Shown: positions 42,921-53,149 of the stretch, piece by piece
How the letters are laid out: every line of letters begins with the position of its first letter
Position numbering within the stretch: position 1 is the first letter of the stretch
From: Symbiodinium kawagutii
Lineage: Eukaryota; Sar; Dinophyceae; Suessiales; Symbiodiniaceae
Length of the DNA: 64,000 bases
Direction of reading: 5' to 3'
Assembly: GCA_009767595.1 (NCBI GenBank)
Contig: VSDK01000517.1
Coordinates: 240,759-304,758, forward strand
The notes under the pieces: model-generated
Database searches by the model: none
Seen by the model: the letters and a program-made list of their open reading frames with translations, nothing else
Told to the model about the DNA's origin: nothing
Position numbers and translations under genes: made by a program

Positions 42921-43011
42921 GATGTCCTATAGCGCCTTCGTGCAGTTTCTCCAGGATTGCAAACTCAGCCTGGACTGGCCAGACTTTCGCATGGCTTTCG
43001 CACTTGGCAAG
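42921..43011 (+). CDS. candidate exon, unknown protein
   Basis: A good 3' splice site (CTTGTCTCCAG) ends at 42920. The frame then reads MSYSAFVQFLQDCKLSLDWP, then DFRMAFALGKAG. The alternation of Leu, Phe and acidic residues suggests a helical domain, perhaps near an EF-hand protein. A GC-type donor (CAAG followed by GCCG) could end it. Otherwise the frame stays open to a stop near 43188. Confidence 0.45.
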
Positions 43012-43782
43012 GCCGGAGATGATGACCCCAGACAGAAAAAAGCGGTTGCCAAAAGGGGCTATATGAAAAGATGGACATCACCCAGTTTCAGGGTTTCAAG
43101 TTCAGGGATGGACACCCTGCGAAATTCACTGTTCTGCTTTGCCTTTCCTCCAAATCTGCTTTACCTTCTCGATTCTGTTGGTTTCTGAGCACTTAGCCAT
43201 CTTTAGCCAACGGATCACAAAATCAAACCGCCGTTGGTGCCTTTCGGTCTTGCAAGGTCAGTTGGATGAGGGTTGGGTTTTCGTGGGATCCCAACTTTGA
43301 CCAAAGCCTTCTTTCAACAGTGGCTAAGCAGATTTTCTTTACCTGAGTGTCAATCCTGATGACAACCGCAACTTGGAAGGGTGTGAAGCGCCAATTTTGG
43401 TGGCAACTGATTTCCCCTTAAGTGTTACCCTACCTATACCCGAAGGTTCGACCAGGATGAGAGCTGCACCCACGCACGCGCAGGGGGCCCTCATCATCCA
43501 ATGGCGGCTTCAGAGAACCTTGATCTTCAGTAATCGACGGGATGATAGAACCATCATTTTCTCTGGTAGCCATGCGTTCATCATTAGTCTTAGCCGAGCC
43601 ATTATTACAGATCATGATAAATCATCACTAGCCATTACTAAGTACTAACGATTATGGTATGAACAATTAAATATCTAACTACTAAATCACTACTATTATT
43701 ATCCCTATGATTATTAGTATTACTAACTACTACTCATTACTAGCCATTGCTACTATTAACAACCATCATTTGCCATGAACAG

Positions 43783-43915
43783 CCATCACCCTGGGATGGT
43801 CACCAACGTGGCCTGCTGAATCACCAGGAGCTTTGCGTGGAGCAACATCGAAGCTTGCGACACATGGTGCTGAGCCGCGTCCTCAGCGATCCAGTCAGTA
43901 CAGAGTACATGCAAG
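43783..43915 (+). CDS. candidate exon, unknown protein
   Basis: The plus strand reads SPWDGHQRGLLNHQELCVEQ, then HRSLRHMVLSRVLSDPVSTE and YMQG, ending at a good donor (CAAG followed by GTGAAC at 43916). It is flanked on both sides by ACCATTA-type repeat and AT-rich DNA, as is common for the other islands. No family is recognised. Confidence 0.4.
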
Positions 43916-44449
43916 GTGAACCTAATGCAGTGTGGCTCATGATGGTAGCCTAATGCTTACTAGTTGGGGATAGTGAACAATAAGGGGGAAAATACCAACT
44001 ACTGTACACAACTATGAAGAGTACATCCATTTTGGGTTTTTGTCTTTAGTTTACAGAGCTGCACTCAGCGCTAGCAAGGCTGCCTTGGTAGCACAAGTCC
44101 AAGCCATCACCTAAGCAAGACATGATATGGGCGATACCAATCGAGGTAGCAAAACCCTCAGCAGTACAAACTCGCAAAAACACTTGCGTAAGGTACATTA
44201 TCTTGTTCGCAAAAACTGTGTGTGCGTGTGTGTGTGTGAGTCAACAGTGTGTGCAAGCAACACGCAAACTCTGATGCAAGCATTTTGTTACAAGTGAGAC
44301 CTTCGATCACGGCAAATGTGCTGTGTGTATATCCGTTTGGGGGTCGGACGAGATTTCCAAGCACCCAATCGATGGCACGTCGTTTTCGTGCTTGTTCTCA
44401 CCAAAACGGTCACTCTCGTCATATCTCTGAGTTTGTTTGACTCCTACAG

Positions 44450-44550
44450 TCCCAACTCCGCGAGTCATCAGGCTGGAGCGAATTCCTGGTCTGCACCGTT
44501 GCTGCCGTCTATCTCTCTGGAGACTTCCCAATCGATCAGCTAGCCGACAG
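44450..44550 (+). CDS. candidate exon with clean splice sites, unknown protein
   Basis: A pyrimidine-rich 3' splice site (TTGACTCCTACAG) and a donor (GACAG followed by GTGGG) bracket a 101-bp island. One frame reads SQLRESSGWSEFLVCTVAAV, then YLSGDFPIDQLADR, without stops. The peptide is a plausible part of a globular or membrane-associated helix. I do not recognise it. The exon has no ATG. Confidence 0.5.
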
Positions 44551-45317
44551 GTGGGGGCGAAGTCTTGGTATCAGAAGTAGATGTGTTGGCTGCTTCGTGT
44601 ATGGGGAATATGCCATATAAGCTACGTGTAAGCTATATACCATGTTTTAACACAGCTCTCTCTCTTACATATAATGCAACATCATGTATATATAATGTAG
44701 GTCAAAGGAGTTATGGGTAATTGCGGGGGTTGTGCGAGAGGAGCTATCATTATCCACGCTTATCCATGGAGGATACGAACTGGGGATCCTCGCAAACAAG
44801 CACCAGGGATTTTACTATCTTCGTGTCGGTTGCTTTCTAAGACGGCCAAGATCATGGAGGTGACTTGAATGAAAGAAGCTGTTTGAGAAAGCGATTGATC
44901 AAGTGGAAGATGAGAAGAAGAAGTCTACATCGTGGAAAATTGACTCGAAGCCATGAAATCATTGGTTTGTAGAGAAAGATCATCTTCCAGGTCGAACAAG
45001 TCCAGCTGTCGGTTGCTTCCTTAGCTTTCTGCTGTGAATCTGCGCGCCCTTAAGTGGACACTGCGAGGCTACTGGACTTCCTGTTGGATTCGTTGCCAGA
45101 GGCTGGGCCAGAACGGGAGGGTTCACATGATTCGACACAAGGTAACCATGAGTAGAGCCTTGGTTAACCAGTGAGGGTAACGATGGATATTAACGGATTA
45201 ACTCCTCGATCAACCAATTCATGAATAATCAGTGGTGGATGAACGATGAATGGAAATGACGGCAAATTGGTTTGCTGATAAATCCAACGAATTGGCCTCA
45301 TTAGCCGTGATTTAGAA

Positions 45318-45475
45318 GGGCATTTTGAAACCGCAAACGCTGACATTTTGAAAGCCCTCCAAGCGGTGGTTGTGGGCGGCATCCCCTGACCCCCTTCACT
45401 GCCTGGATTCTGCAGGCTTTGCGTGCTGGGCGGGCAGCAGAGATGGAGGAGGCGCTACTGAGAACCTGTGACACT
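45318..45475 (+). CDS. two candidate exon pieces, unknown protein
   Basis: The first piece, about 45318-45383, reads EGHFETANADILKALQAVVV and then GGIP before a stop. The second begins after a good 3' splice site (TTCTGCAG) at 45416 and reads ALRAGRAAEMEEALLRTCDT. They could be consecutive exons split by a very short intron (45384-45415), or unrelated pieces. Both are Ala/Leu/Glu-rich and helical. Confidence 0.35.
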
Positions 45476-45478
45476 TTG

Positions 45479-45591
45479 CTTCTCAAAATTGGGAACCCCA
45501 TGGAACCCGAAAATGGTTAGTTTATTGCTAATATAAATATCTATAAATGGTTGATGAAGTGGATGACTTGGAGGTAGCCTATTTTGAGAAG
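45479..45591. mobile_element. MITE-like element, variant copy
   Basis: GCTTCTCAAAAT at 45479-45490 and its exact reverse complement ATTTTGAGAAGC at 45580-45591 bound a 113-bp unit. It has GGGAACCCC near the left arm and an AT-rich centre. The TIR core TTCTCAAAAT is shared with the other elements, while the outer bases differ. Confidence 0.5.
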
Positions 45592-46249
45592 CACCCAATT
45601 GTTGATAGCGGATGGGTGATGGATTGGGTTATAGTTATAGCCCTTATATCATGTTGTAGCTATTAGTGGAGGCCTGTTCTTCCAGCTACCGGGTTCTATG
45701 TACGTGTTTCCATCCCGTATTGGAATGCTATGGCATAGACTTGGCAGCGCAGAGCCACATGCTGCCCCACGGGGACCCTCCGCTGCTAGGCCGGTTATTT
45801 GGTCTCCGGCGGCGATCCACAGACAGTGAAGCGGGGATTCCAAGGGTTCGGTTCCATGGGTTTCCCACGCTGGTTGGTGTTCCACTGGCCTGTGGGAATC
45901 CTGGGCCCCAAGAAAAAGCAGCAGAGTCAATCTGAATCAGTATGGAAAATAGTTAAAGGTTCTGAACGAGTATTAATGAATCATTATGAATATGAATCAA
46001 TCAATACCAATCAATAGCTTTTGGAAACTGCTCCACACCTCCTTTGTGCCGTTGTCACATTTGGCCAAAAACCATCAGTAGCGCGGGTCACAACTTGATG
46101 CCCAATGACTTCCAACGTTATCCACACAGGAAAAACATTTCTGATTCACCACTGTCGTACTTGCAGGTGAAACCTGGCTAGTACGGCTAGGAGTCATGGG
46201 CGACACAGCCACGGGGTGTTGATGGGTGCCATGGGGTGCCATGTATCCC

Positions 46250-46347
46250 CGGGCTAAGGTTGGTGGCCCTGCTGACGCGCATCTTCACTGATGCAGATGA
46301 GGATGGCTCTGGCTGGCTGACGGTGCATGAGTTCGTTGAGGCGAGGA
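46250..46347 (+). CDS. EF-hand exon (island 1)
   Basis: The plus strand reads ALLTRIFTDADEDGSGWLTV, then HEFVEA. The loop DADEDGSGWLTV followed by HE is a canonical EF-hand: Asp at 1, 3 and 5, Gly at 6, a hydrophobic residue at 8 and Glu at 12. It should bind calcium. The frame then runs into GGTTGGTT repeats, so the exon ends near 46347, possibly at a non-GT donor. The upstream limit is uncertain. Confidence 0.6.
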
Positions 46348-46417
46348 TTGTGGTTGGTTGGTTGGTGGGTGGGTGGGTTGGATGGATGGATGGATTGGTT
46401 TGTTCGTTGGTTGTCCG

Positions 46418-46552
46418 GTCGATTGTTCTATTTCATTGCACTAGTTGCTACTGTACAATTTGAGTCGTGATATCTGTAGTTGGTTGGTTCTTGGGTCGAT
46501 TGTTCTATCTCATTGCACTAATTGCCACTGTACAATTTGAGTCGTGATATCT
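46418..46552. repeat. tandem duplication, 58-bp unit at 77-bp spacing
   Basis: GTCGATTGTTCTAT, CATTGCACTA, ACTGTACAATTTGAGTCGTG and ATATCT occur in order at 46418-46475 and again at 46495-46552. GGTTGG repeat lies between and before them. Confidence 0.8.
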
Positions 46553-47278
46553 TTGGGATGGAGCCTTCCATGAAATCAGCCATGAAATTACGTTTCAAAC
46601 TCCATCCATGTATGATATACATCCGCAGACGTTCATGCACATAAACACATACACACATAAAACATAATATGATATAGGTATGCCTTGTGAAAGATATCAC
46701 GTTTGAAAGCAGGTGGGGTACCTATACGCAACTAGGCGGCGAAAGCACTGTACCACCCATTTCAGAAAGCCTTGCAGGACGGATGGATCAACGGTCTTGA
46801 AGCAAAACCTCCCCCTGAATAATGAACCACACGGATACATCGGGGTGAGCATTACATGATTGGTTACTTGTCACAATTTGTCAATTGATGACACATCTTT
46901 GTTCACTGTAAATTTGTTATATAATTGAACAACAACATTTTCAAGTATATAAATCTGTCTAATCTTTGGCCAAAGGGAAGTCATATCAATTTTCAAGTCA
47001 CATTATCAATATCACTTGAAGAAGTTGAAGTGTTTGGCTGTGACCTTTGATTCATCGAGTTTTCACTTCAAGCTGATTGAGCCACGTTGCAGTGCCAGGC
47101 TGTGCAACAGCCGCGCATCATGGCGAGCTTGGAGGAGTCCCTCAGCTGCAGCCGTGGTGGGCACCAGCTGGTTGTGGCGTGGGATTGGCTTTGCGGCTAG
47201 AAGCCATGGAAGCCTCAAATTACCTGTTAAGCCATGTTAAGCCTACCTAAATCATCAAGTTGGTGATTCGTTTTCCAG

Positions 47279-47587
47279 GCGTTTGTTGACACACCTTTTT
47301 ACATTGCAAGAACACCTCACCTTCATCATCCAAGTGATGCAAGTGACAAAGATCTTGTGGAACCTGTTCTCGTTCCCAGCCTTTCTGGCATTGCCTTGGA
47401 TCCATCATTTCTCCATTTTTGTGCTGAGGTTGGGCGTCATTGTGGGAGATGTGAAGCTTCTGTTCGTGCGGATGGATGTGGACGATTCAGGCGTGCAGTC
47501 AATGTGGGTCCGTTTCTACCCCAAATCAACAAAAATAGGTTCCCTCAAGATGATACCATGGGCAACCACCTTTATCACCTTTAAACC
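47279..47587 (+). CDS. candidate exon, two competing frames
   Basis: A clear 3' splice site (CGTTTTCCAG) ends at 47278. Frame 2 then reads AFVDTPFYIARTPHLHHPSD and stays open for 102 codons to a TAA at 47585-47587. Frame 0 is also open. Within it, at about 47440-47505, it reads VGDVKLLFVRMDVDDSGVQ, which resembles the start of an EF-hand (DVDDSG). The EF-hand neighbours favour frame 0 in the second half; the initial FVDTPFY favours frame 2. Possibly two exons are merged here, with an intron between. Confidence 0.4.
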
Positions 47588-48654
47588 ATCACTACTGATA
47601 TTATTAGTCAACTGGTTGCAGGATTGAGGGTGCCCATTGGGTGCCGGCCTCACAAACCTCTAGCATATTGGCTGATTGTGAACCAACACAAGCATATATT
47701 TCTAGGTGTACGTTGAAGATGCTTGCTTTATCGGTTGTTGTTATACTGTAATTGCAATACTGTTTTTTTGTTTTCAATGCTTTTACAAAAGCTACTATCT
47801 TCTGGATATCACAATTTTTGGTAATCGGTTGATACCACACTGTCGGATGAGCAGTGGTGAACCCCTTTGATCAGATCTTCGGCACCTGATGGGTGGCTCC
47901 AGGTGAAATTTCTCTCAGAGAATTCATTGAGGGCCTCCTGAAGCTTCGCCAAGAAATGATCGTCCTGGACACTTTGGCGTGTGATGTTGTGGCAGCGGCA
48001 AACGTCAGTGTATAGAAATGATGTCGAGCGTTTGGCACTTACGAAATGATTTCCTGTTTGAAACTGTTTCCACTTATATTTCGATCAATCGGAACAGGGA
48101 TCTCTGGTTTCAACCACAGATCTTTATCAGTGCATCCATTTCCGGAGACGAATCCTAAGTCGTTTTCCTTCATTCCCTTGTGTGGGTTACAGCACACAGC
48201 CATGACCGATGAAAAAGCTGGTGTCAGTCGCAAAATCCAAGCGTCAAGAGCATATTCCAAAGAACACAACATGCCTTAAGCCCTTGTTTGCGCTTGAGAC
48301 TTTGAGTGACTGGAGACTTGCAACTCACTGCCTTTTTTTTTTTTCTCTCTCTCTCTCTCTCGTTTTTCACTGACATAATGTTTTCCCTATCCGTCTGGTC
48401 AAGGACAAGGGCATTCGTGCAGTGAGAAAGGCGCCTGGTACACAAGATCAAGATGCCTCAAATGTTTTGTCCTCCTGGCTTTTGCATCCGCAGTTGCAGT
48501 TGCAGCCTTGATTGATTCCCTTCAGTTTATCATTATCCAGGGTTCCAATGCAGAATTCATTGTGATTCATTGCAGTTTGGCCACGCATGAAGTGAGACAG
48601 CTAGAGGCGAAGTAACAAGCCTCTAATCGATTCGGTCAGGACCTACCTTGTTCA

Positions 48655-48775
48655 GCAACGCAGCAACTGCGCGACTGAACTGTTTGAGGCCTTCTTCAAG
48701 TTGGAGACAAAGTATGGGACTGGCCAAGTGACGAAGGAGAATTTCCTGGACTATGCATCTTGGATCATCTTGGCA
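48655..48775 (+). CDS. EF-hand-like exon (island 2)
   Basis: After a possible acceptor (CTTGTTCAG) the plus strand reads TELFEAFFKLETKYGTGQVT, then KENFLDYASWI. The helix-loop-helix pattern (ELFEAFFKLE, loop with GTGQVT, ENFLDY) resembles a degenerate EF-hand, but the loop lacks the usual Asp residues. It might be a non-binding hand in the same protein as the other islands. Confidence 0.4.
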
Positions 48776-48814
48776 CTTGGAAGATTCCAGCTACTTAATG
48801 AATCGTTTCTGAAA

Positions 48815-48870
48815 GGATGCCGTGGAGAATGGTGACATCAGTTTGTCAGAATGTTGGGGTTTATCCCGCG
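48815..48870 (+). CDS. degenerate EF-hand fragment (island 3)
   Basis: The plus strand reads DAVENGDISLSECWGL. The pattern D-x-x-x-N-G-D-I-S-L-S-E recalls an EF-hand loop with the central Gly and the final Glu kept. The stretch is short and its edges are unclear. Confidence 0.35.
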
Positions 48871-49001
48871 AAGTGACCCAAATAGCATCCTTCCTGAATC
48901 ACTCTCGAAACCACATAGGCAGTGTTGATGGAACATCGATTTTTTGGTGCCCCACATGTAATTTTTTGAGATCTTTTTGAGCGCAGGTTGCACTCTGAAG
49001 C

Positions 49002-49139
49002 ATGGCACTTGGGGCTGAGGTGAGGAACCCCAGGAACGCTGATGGACTCAAGAAAAGTGGCATTCGGGACGCCGGGGCCGCTCGGGTGCCAGGATTTGGA
49101 CCCCGCAACCAGAACACTTCAGAGAGAGACCAAAGCTAG
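49002..49139 (+). CDS. short candidate terminal exon or small ORF
   Basis: A 45-residue frame from ATG 49002 to TAG 49137-49139 reads MALGAEVRNPRNADGLKKSG, then IRDAGAARVPGFGPRNQNTS. It is GC-rich against its surroundings and preceded by a possible acceptor (GAGCGCAG). It may be the 3' exon of the EF-hand gene. No motif. Confidence 0.35.
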   Translation: MALGAEVRNPRNADGLKKSGIRDAGAARVPGFGPRNQNTSERDQS

Positions 49140-49840
49140 CAGTTGATATTGTCAACATGGTTAACAACTAGTGAGATTACAACTAGTTAATAACTTGTTA
49201 ACTATCAGCTATGGTTCATGCGGATTACAACTAGTGTGCTTTTATTCATTTTTACAGCCACAATTTCTGTGTATGCCCAGTTGTGTTTATTAGCTCGGTA
49301 TCCCCTTCCAGTTATCATTATCATTCAGCTTCCAGCCTCATACGGTTGGATACACAAAAAAGAGCCAGTGATCTCAGGAGCTCTCTGATCCCGAGGAGGA
49401 ATCCGATCACAACCTTTCGGGGATACACCACCGTGACTTTTCGCCATGAGGGGTACCCCGAAATGATCCAATACTAGTTATTGATAGTAATACATATATA
49501 AACCATTTTTTTGGGGGTCCCTATTGTCAGAAACCCTCATATTTTGTTTCTGCGGGTGGGTGGATTGCCCTCAAAAATTTTGTCACATGAATGACATGGA
49601 TCATGCCCTACAAACATCCTCCACGGCAAGACAGTGATGTCCTACGTGGATGTAAGATGTGTATATCTAAATGCCAACGCGGCCCCTTCTGGGTTTTTTA
49701 GGGACAAAGTCTGTTTATGAGAAGAGACAGTGATGTGGCTGCGGGTCAAAACCCCTGGTGTACCATCATTGACCATTGCTTTCCCTCCAATTGTTGGCTA
49801 TTATTTTCCATCATTGATGGTTAATGTTGACCCATAGCAG
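49140..49840. other. no gene seen; partial MITE at 49503-49548
   Basis: 49503-49548 carries ACCATTTTTTTGGGGGTCCC and AGAAACCCTCATAT, the right half of the inverted-repeat family. The rest is ACTAGTTAAT-type repeat and unassigned sequence. Confidence 0.4.
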
Positions 49841-50063
49841 CATGGTGGTTTCTGAAAATAGTAGGGGTCCCCCAAATCATCCAATACTCATCATTTAGAG
49901 TGTTAAGCGAACCATTTTTTGGGTCCCGCATTTTAAGAAACCACTATATGGGTCTTTCTCAGAATAGGGGACACTCTAAATCACCCAACATGAGCAGTTT
50001 ATAGTAACAAACCATATGAAACCATCCATTTTGGGATCCCCCATTTCAAGAAACCAACATATG
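49841..50063. mobile_element. two adjacent MITE-like elements sharing an end
   Basis: The first copy (49841-49950) runs from CATGGTGGTTTCTGAAAATA to TTTTAAGAAACCACTATATG. The second (49946-50063) runs from ATATGGGTCTTTCTCAGAAT to TTTCAAGAAACCAACATATG. They share the ATATG at 49946-49950. Both keep the inner AGGGG and GGGTCCC or GGATCCCCC arms and the ATCATCCAATACTCATCA-type centre. Confidence 0.65.
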
Positions 50064-50224
50064 ACCACGGAGGGGTGTAACCAATGGATCCGGATTACCC
50101 GAAGAAGTCTGAGCACTCACCAGGAGACGGACGTCAGTGATCTATGGGCGGCTGCCCAGCAGGCTGGGGCTGACCTGTAGAGGTGTGCATGACAGATGTG
50201 CACAGTATACATGCAGACGTACAT

Positions 50225-50335
50225 GTAAAGAAACACACACACAGAGATATGTATATATATGTTCACATATATATATATATGTATATACATATACATATAT
50301 ATATATATGAATCTCTCTCTCTCTCTACATAGACT
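50225..50335. repeat. TA/ATAC and CT microsatellites
   Basis: (TA)n with TACATA steps at 50245-50308, then (CT)n at 50312-50326. Confidence 0.9.
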
Positions 50336-51540
50336 TGTTACACTCACACTTCAAAGATTTGATCGTCTTGTACGCCTATTTGCCAGAAAGATGTTGAATT
50401 TACCAGCACTGAGTGTAGAGGATTTCATTTGGATTGGTAGAAGCAAACCAATGCCTGAATTTGCCAGTATCCATGGTTGATTGTCGTTGATTAGAGATTG
50501 CCAATGATTGCTAATAATGTCCCAAGCATCCAACAAAAACAGGAAAACTAACATCCCACTGGTTTGGTACCTCATAATCTGGGCGTCCATCCAGGGTCAC
50601 TAAATTTGTTGCTTCTCAAATCGCCGTTTCTCTCATAGACATGGAGATTACATAGAGGTTGACTTAATGCATGCTGCTGACATGAGAATTTCATCTCGCT
50701 GGACCCAGGTGAAGAAGGGAAGCTCAACCATGACGATCGAATCCTTGGTAGCAGGCTACATGGATCTACACCTGGAAAAAGGCGCGGCCTGGGCACAAGT
50801 CATGACCATTTCGGCTGGTGGTTGAGACTTCTAGCACCTTCTTACCTTGGGCCCTCAAGGTTTTGGACCTGCCTGGTTGTCCTTTTTTGGGCTCATTACC
50901 TGCCCCGGTCCAATCTAGCACCACATCATCCACAGGGCTGCTCCGCAAAAAAAAGGTGTACAGCTTTCATCTTAGAAACCTGGGGGCATTTTGACAGTTG
51001 TGTTGTGATCATTTTGATATATTTAACACCCATACTGGGAAAACCATTCACCAACCTCTGCACTATCCAGTGCAGGGATGCTGCTCAGCGGCTACTCTGT
51101 TGTGCAACGGCTCCGAAGAACAGATTGACCTAAGGGCCCCACCGAGGATGAGGTATGAGCGAGATGCGTATGGGGACTCACCACATCTGACATCGATCAA
51201 GTGATGAAATCGGATCAAACGGCAGTTCATGGTCGGTTGGGTGCGCGTTGGGTGCTGGGCATTGTCGATGTTTGGAGGCCGCATCATCCGAGCCATGAAC
51301 TTCTTGAACTCGTTTCTTGGTGAAGTTTCGACAGGTTCTCGTGCACCTTTGGCAACAAACACTCACCGACACACTTGTCGCATGTCACATGTAATACATA
51401 ACACACACACACACACGGACGAACGTGTTATGAGCGTACGAGTGTGTAAAGATGTGTTGGCTATAGACACAGATACAGAGCTATCTTCAAAATAAGAATT
51501 TATCCACAAAGATGTTCACAGAATTAATCAAATATGACTA
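50336..51540. other. no confident gene; possible exon near 50670-50823
   Basis: At 50670-50823 a stop-free plus frame reads ADMRISSRWTQVKKGSSTMT, then IESLVAGYMDLHLEKGAAWA. It might be an exon, but there is a GT donor inside it and no motif. The rest shows CACACA and unassigned open frames. Confidence 0.3.
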
Positions 51541-51546
51541 CATATG

Positions 51547-51550
51547 TATA

Positions 51551-51649
<99 letters not shown>

Positions 51650-51652
51650 TTA
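51547..51652. repeat. (CTAT)n microsatellite
   Basis: About 25 CTAT units without interruption. Confidence 0.97.
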
Positions 51653-51959
51653 TATAGACATGCATGTCCTTAAATTGCACAAATATGTAGCATAACAGGG
51701 GTTCCGGAACCAGGAACTCTGCCAATGCTTGGGATATCTTGCTGCTAAATTCCCAAGCGGCATGTGACGGTCCACCAAGGGTGGCTAGTGATGTTAATTG
51801 ATGGTCAATCATGAACTGATGTCCATCTAAATTGTTGCTTGATGGTGTCAAGAGGGGGATGCTGAGACTTTGGAGCCAGGTGGTAGTTTACTCAGACAGC
51901 GGAAAATCCAGGGAGGTTAACAACTCAGCATAACTCCTGTTAATAGGGATGGTACATAT

Positions 51960-52095
51960 CTTTTATGAACAGAGATGAATAAATGCACAAAAAAGTAAAT
52001 AATCAATAAATATATGAATAAATCTTAAAGTAAACATATACATATATATATTTATATATGTATATACACCTATATAAATATATATATATATAGCT
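51960..52095. repeat. AT-rich TATATA repeat
   Basis: AATAAAT and TATATATA strings with local inverted symmetry. It ends 85 bp before the next EF-hand island. Confidence 0.7.
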
Positions 52096-52177
52096 TCCAC
52101 TAGCTCTAGTAGAGAAGATTTGTTACTCACCACCTGGTTTTTCTCCTCCCATGGGTTTTTGACGTGCAAATGTCTCA

Positions 52178-52280
52178 AGGATTTTCAAAGTGGCGGATGT
52201 GGACGGCAGCGGCGCTCTGAGCAAAGAGGAGGTGGGCAAATATCTCTGCCGACAGGACTGGGGAAGCCGGGAGAGTCAAC
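52178..52280 (+). CDS. EF-hand exon (island 4)
   Basis: The plus strand reads RIFKVADVDGSGALSKEEVG and then KYLCRQDWG. The loop DVDGSGALSKEE is a good EF-hand loop, with Asp at 1 and 3, Ser at 5, Gly at 6, Leu at 8 and Glu at 12, flanked by a helix on each side. It should bind calcium. A 3' splice site fits at GTCTCAAG. The right end is not clear. It may form one gene with the two pieces that follow. Confidence 0.6.
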
Positions 52281-52458
52281 ACGTTGTCGTCGCTGCAAAT
52301 CGCTTTGGATCTAGGGAAGATTCGTCATGGCGAAGTTCCCAACACTTGAGAAAGTATCATTTTGAGCAGGAAACAACGAAGTTCTCAAGCAAATCATTTG
52401 TTGACACACCTGTTTTACGCAGTCCTTTGCTTATATAGTCTCCCTTTCTGTTGATCAG

Positions 52459-52502
52459 GAGGTGACGGACAAATTGACCTCATTGAGGCTCTTCGTGCCT
52501 GA
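52459..52502 (+). CDS. EF-hand-like fragment (island 5)
   Basis: After an acceptor (TTGATCAG) the frame reads GGDGQIDLIEALRA to a TGA at 52500-52502. G-D-G-Q-I-D-L-I-E is the second half of an EF-hand loop, so the first half would come from the preceding exon. It could be a final exon, or it may splice before the stop. Confidence 0.45.
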
Positions 52503-52677
52503 CTGGCAACTGGGATTGCCACGCAACAGACACCAACTTTGGAGACGGATTGCTGGGGGGTTTCCTTCTCATCATTCTCTCATTCGGATTCTTTTGGATA
52601 GGATGGTGAGTCACTCTGCTGGATGCAACTCACTATCATGGTGAACAGCCGGGATTGCTGGCTCTGGTCGTTGTGAC

Positions 52678-52790
52678 TAAGGTTGGAGATGTTCGATGCA
52701 ATGGATGTCGATGGAGATGGAGAATCTTGGAGTGCTGAGTCTAGAAACAATCATGGGTTGCCGCTGTTAGAAATTGGAGATGATAAATGA
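52678..52790 (+). CDS. EF-hand-like fragment (island 6)
   Basis: The plus strand reads LEMFDAMDVDGDGESWSAES. D-V-D-G-D-G-E is an EF-hand loop start, but Ser and Trp replace the usual hydrophobic residue at position 8, which weakens it. The frame runs to a stop at 52788-52790. Confidence 0.4.
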
Positions 52791-53026
52791 GCGTGGGATA
52801 TCATAAGACCGTATCATTTATCATTTCGGATCATGTCCAGTCATTCTGTCTCGGTGTCTTACACATTGTCAAAGGTCAGGATTTCACAAGATTTGACACA
52901 CACTGAATCAGAATACATTTGGTTTGCCCACATCAACATTTGTATATTACTGAATCAGACTACCCCAAGTTGCCCACCTTTGATGAGCGGAGATTTTTCC
53001 TGTCCGAAGATGTCCGAATGGTTCGC

Positions 53027-53145
53027 CATATGGGTGTTTCTCGAGTCATAGGGTACCGCTAAATCATCCAAGTCGTTGGTAATTTGTAGTAACAAACTCC
53101 AACCATAGCTTGGGCTTCCCCGCCATTTTAAGAACCCCCCTCACG
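53027..53145. mobile_element. MITE-like element, decayed copy
   Basis: Left end CATATGGGTGTTTCTCGAGT, centre AAATCATCCAAGTC with GTAGTAACAAACTCC, and right part GGGCTTCCCCGCCATTTTAA. It has the same order as the other copies but more changes. Confidence 0.5.
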
Positions 53146-53149
53146 GTTG

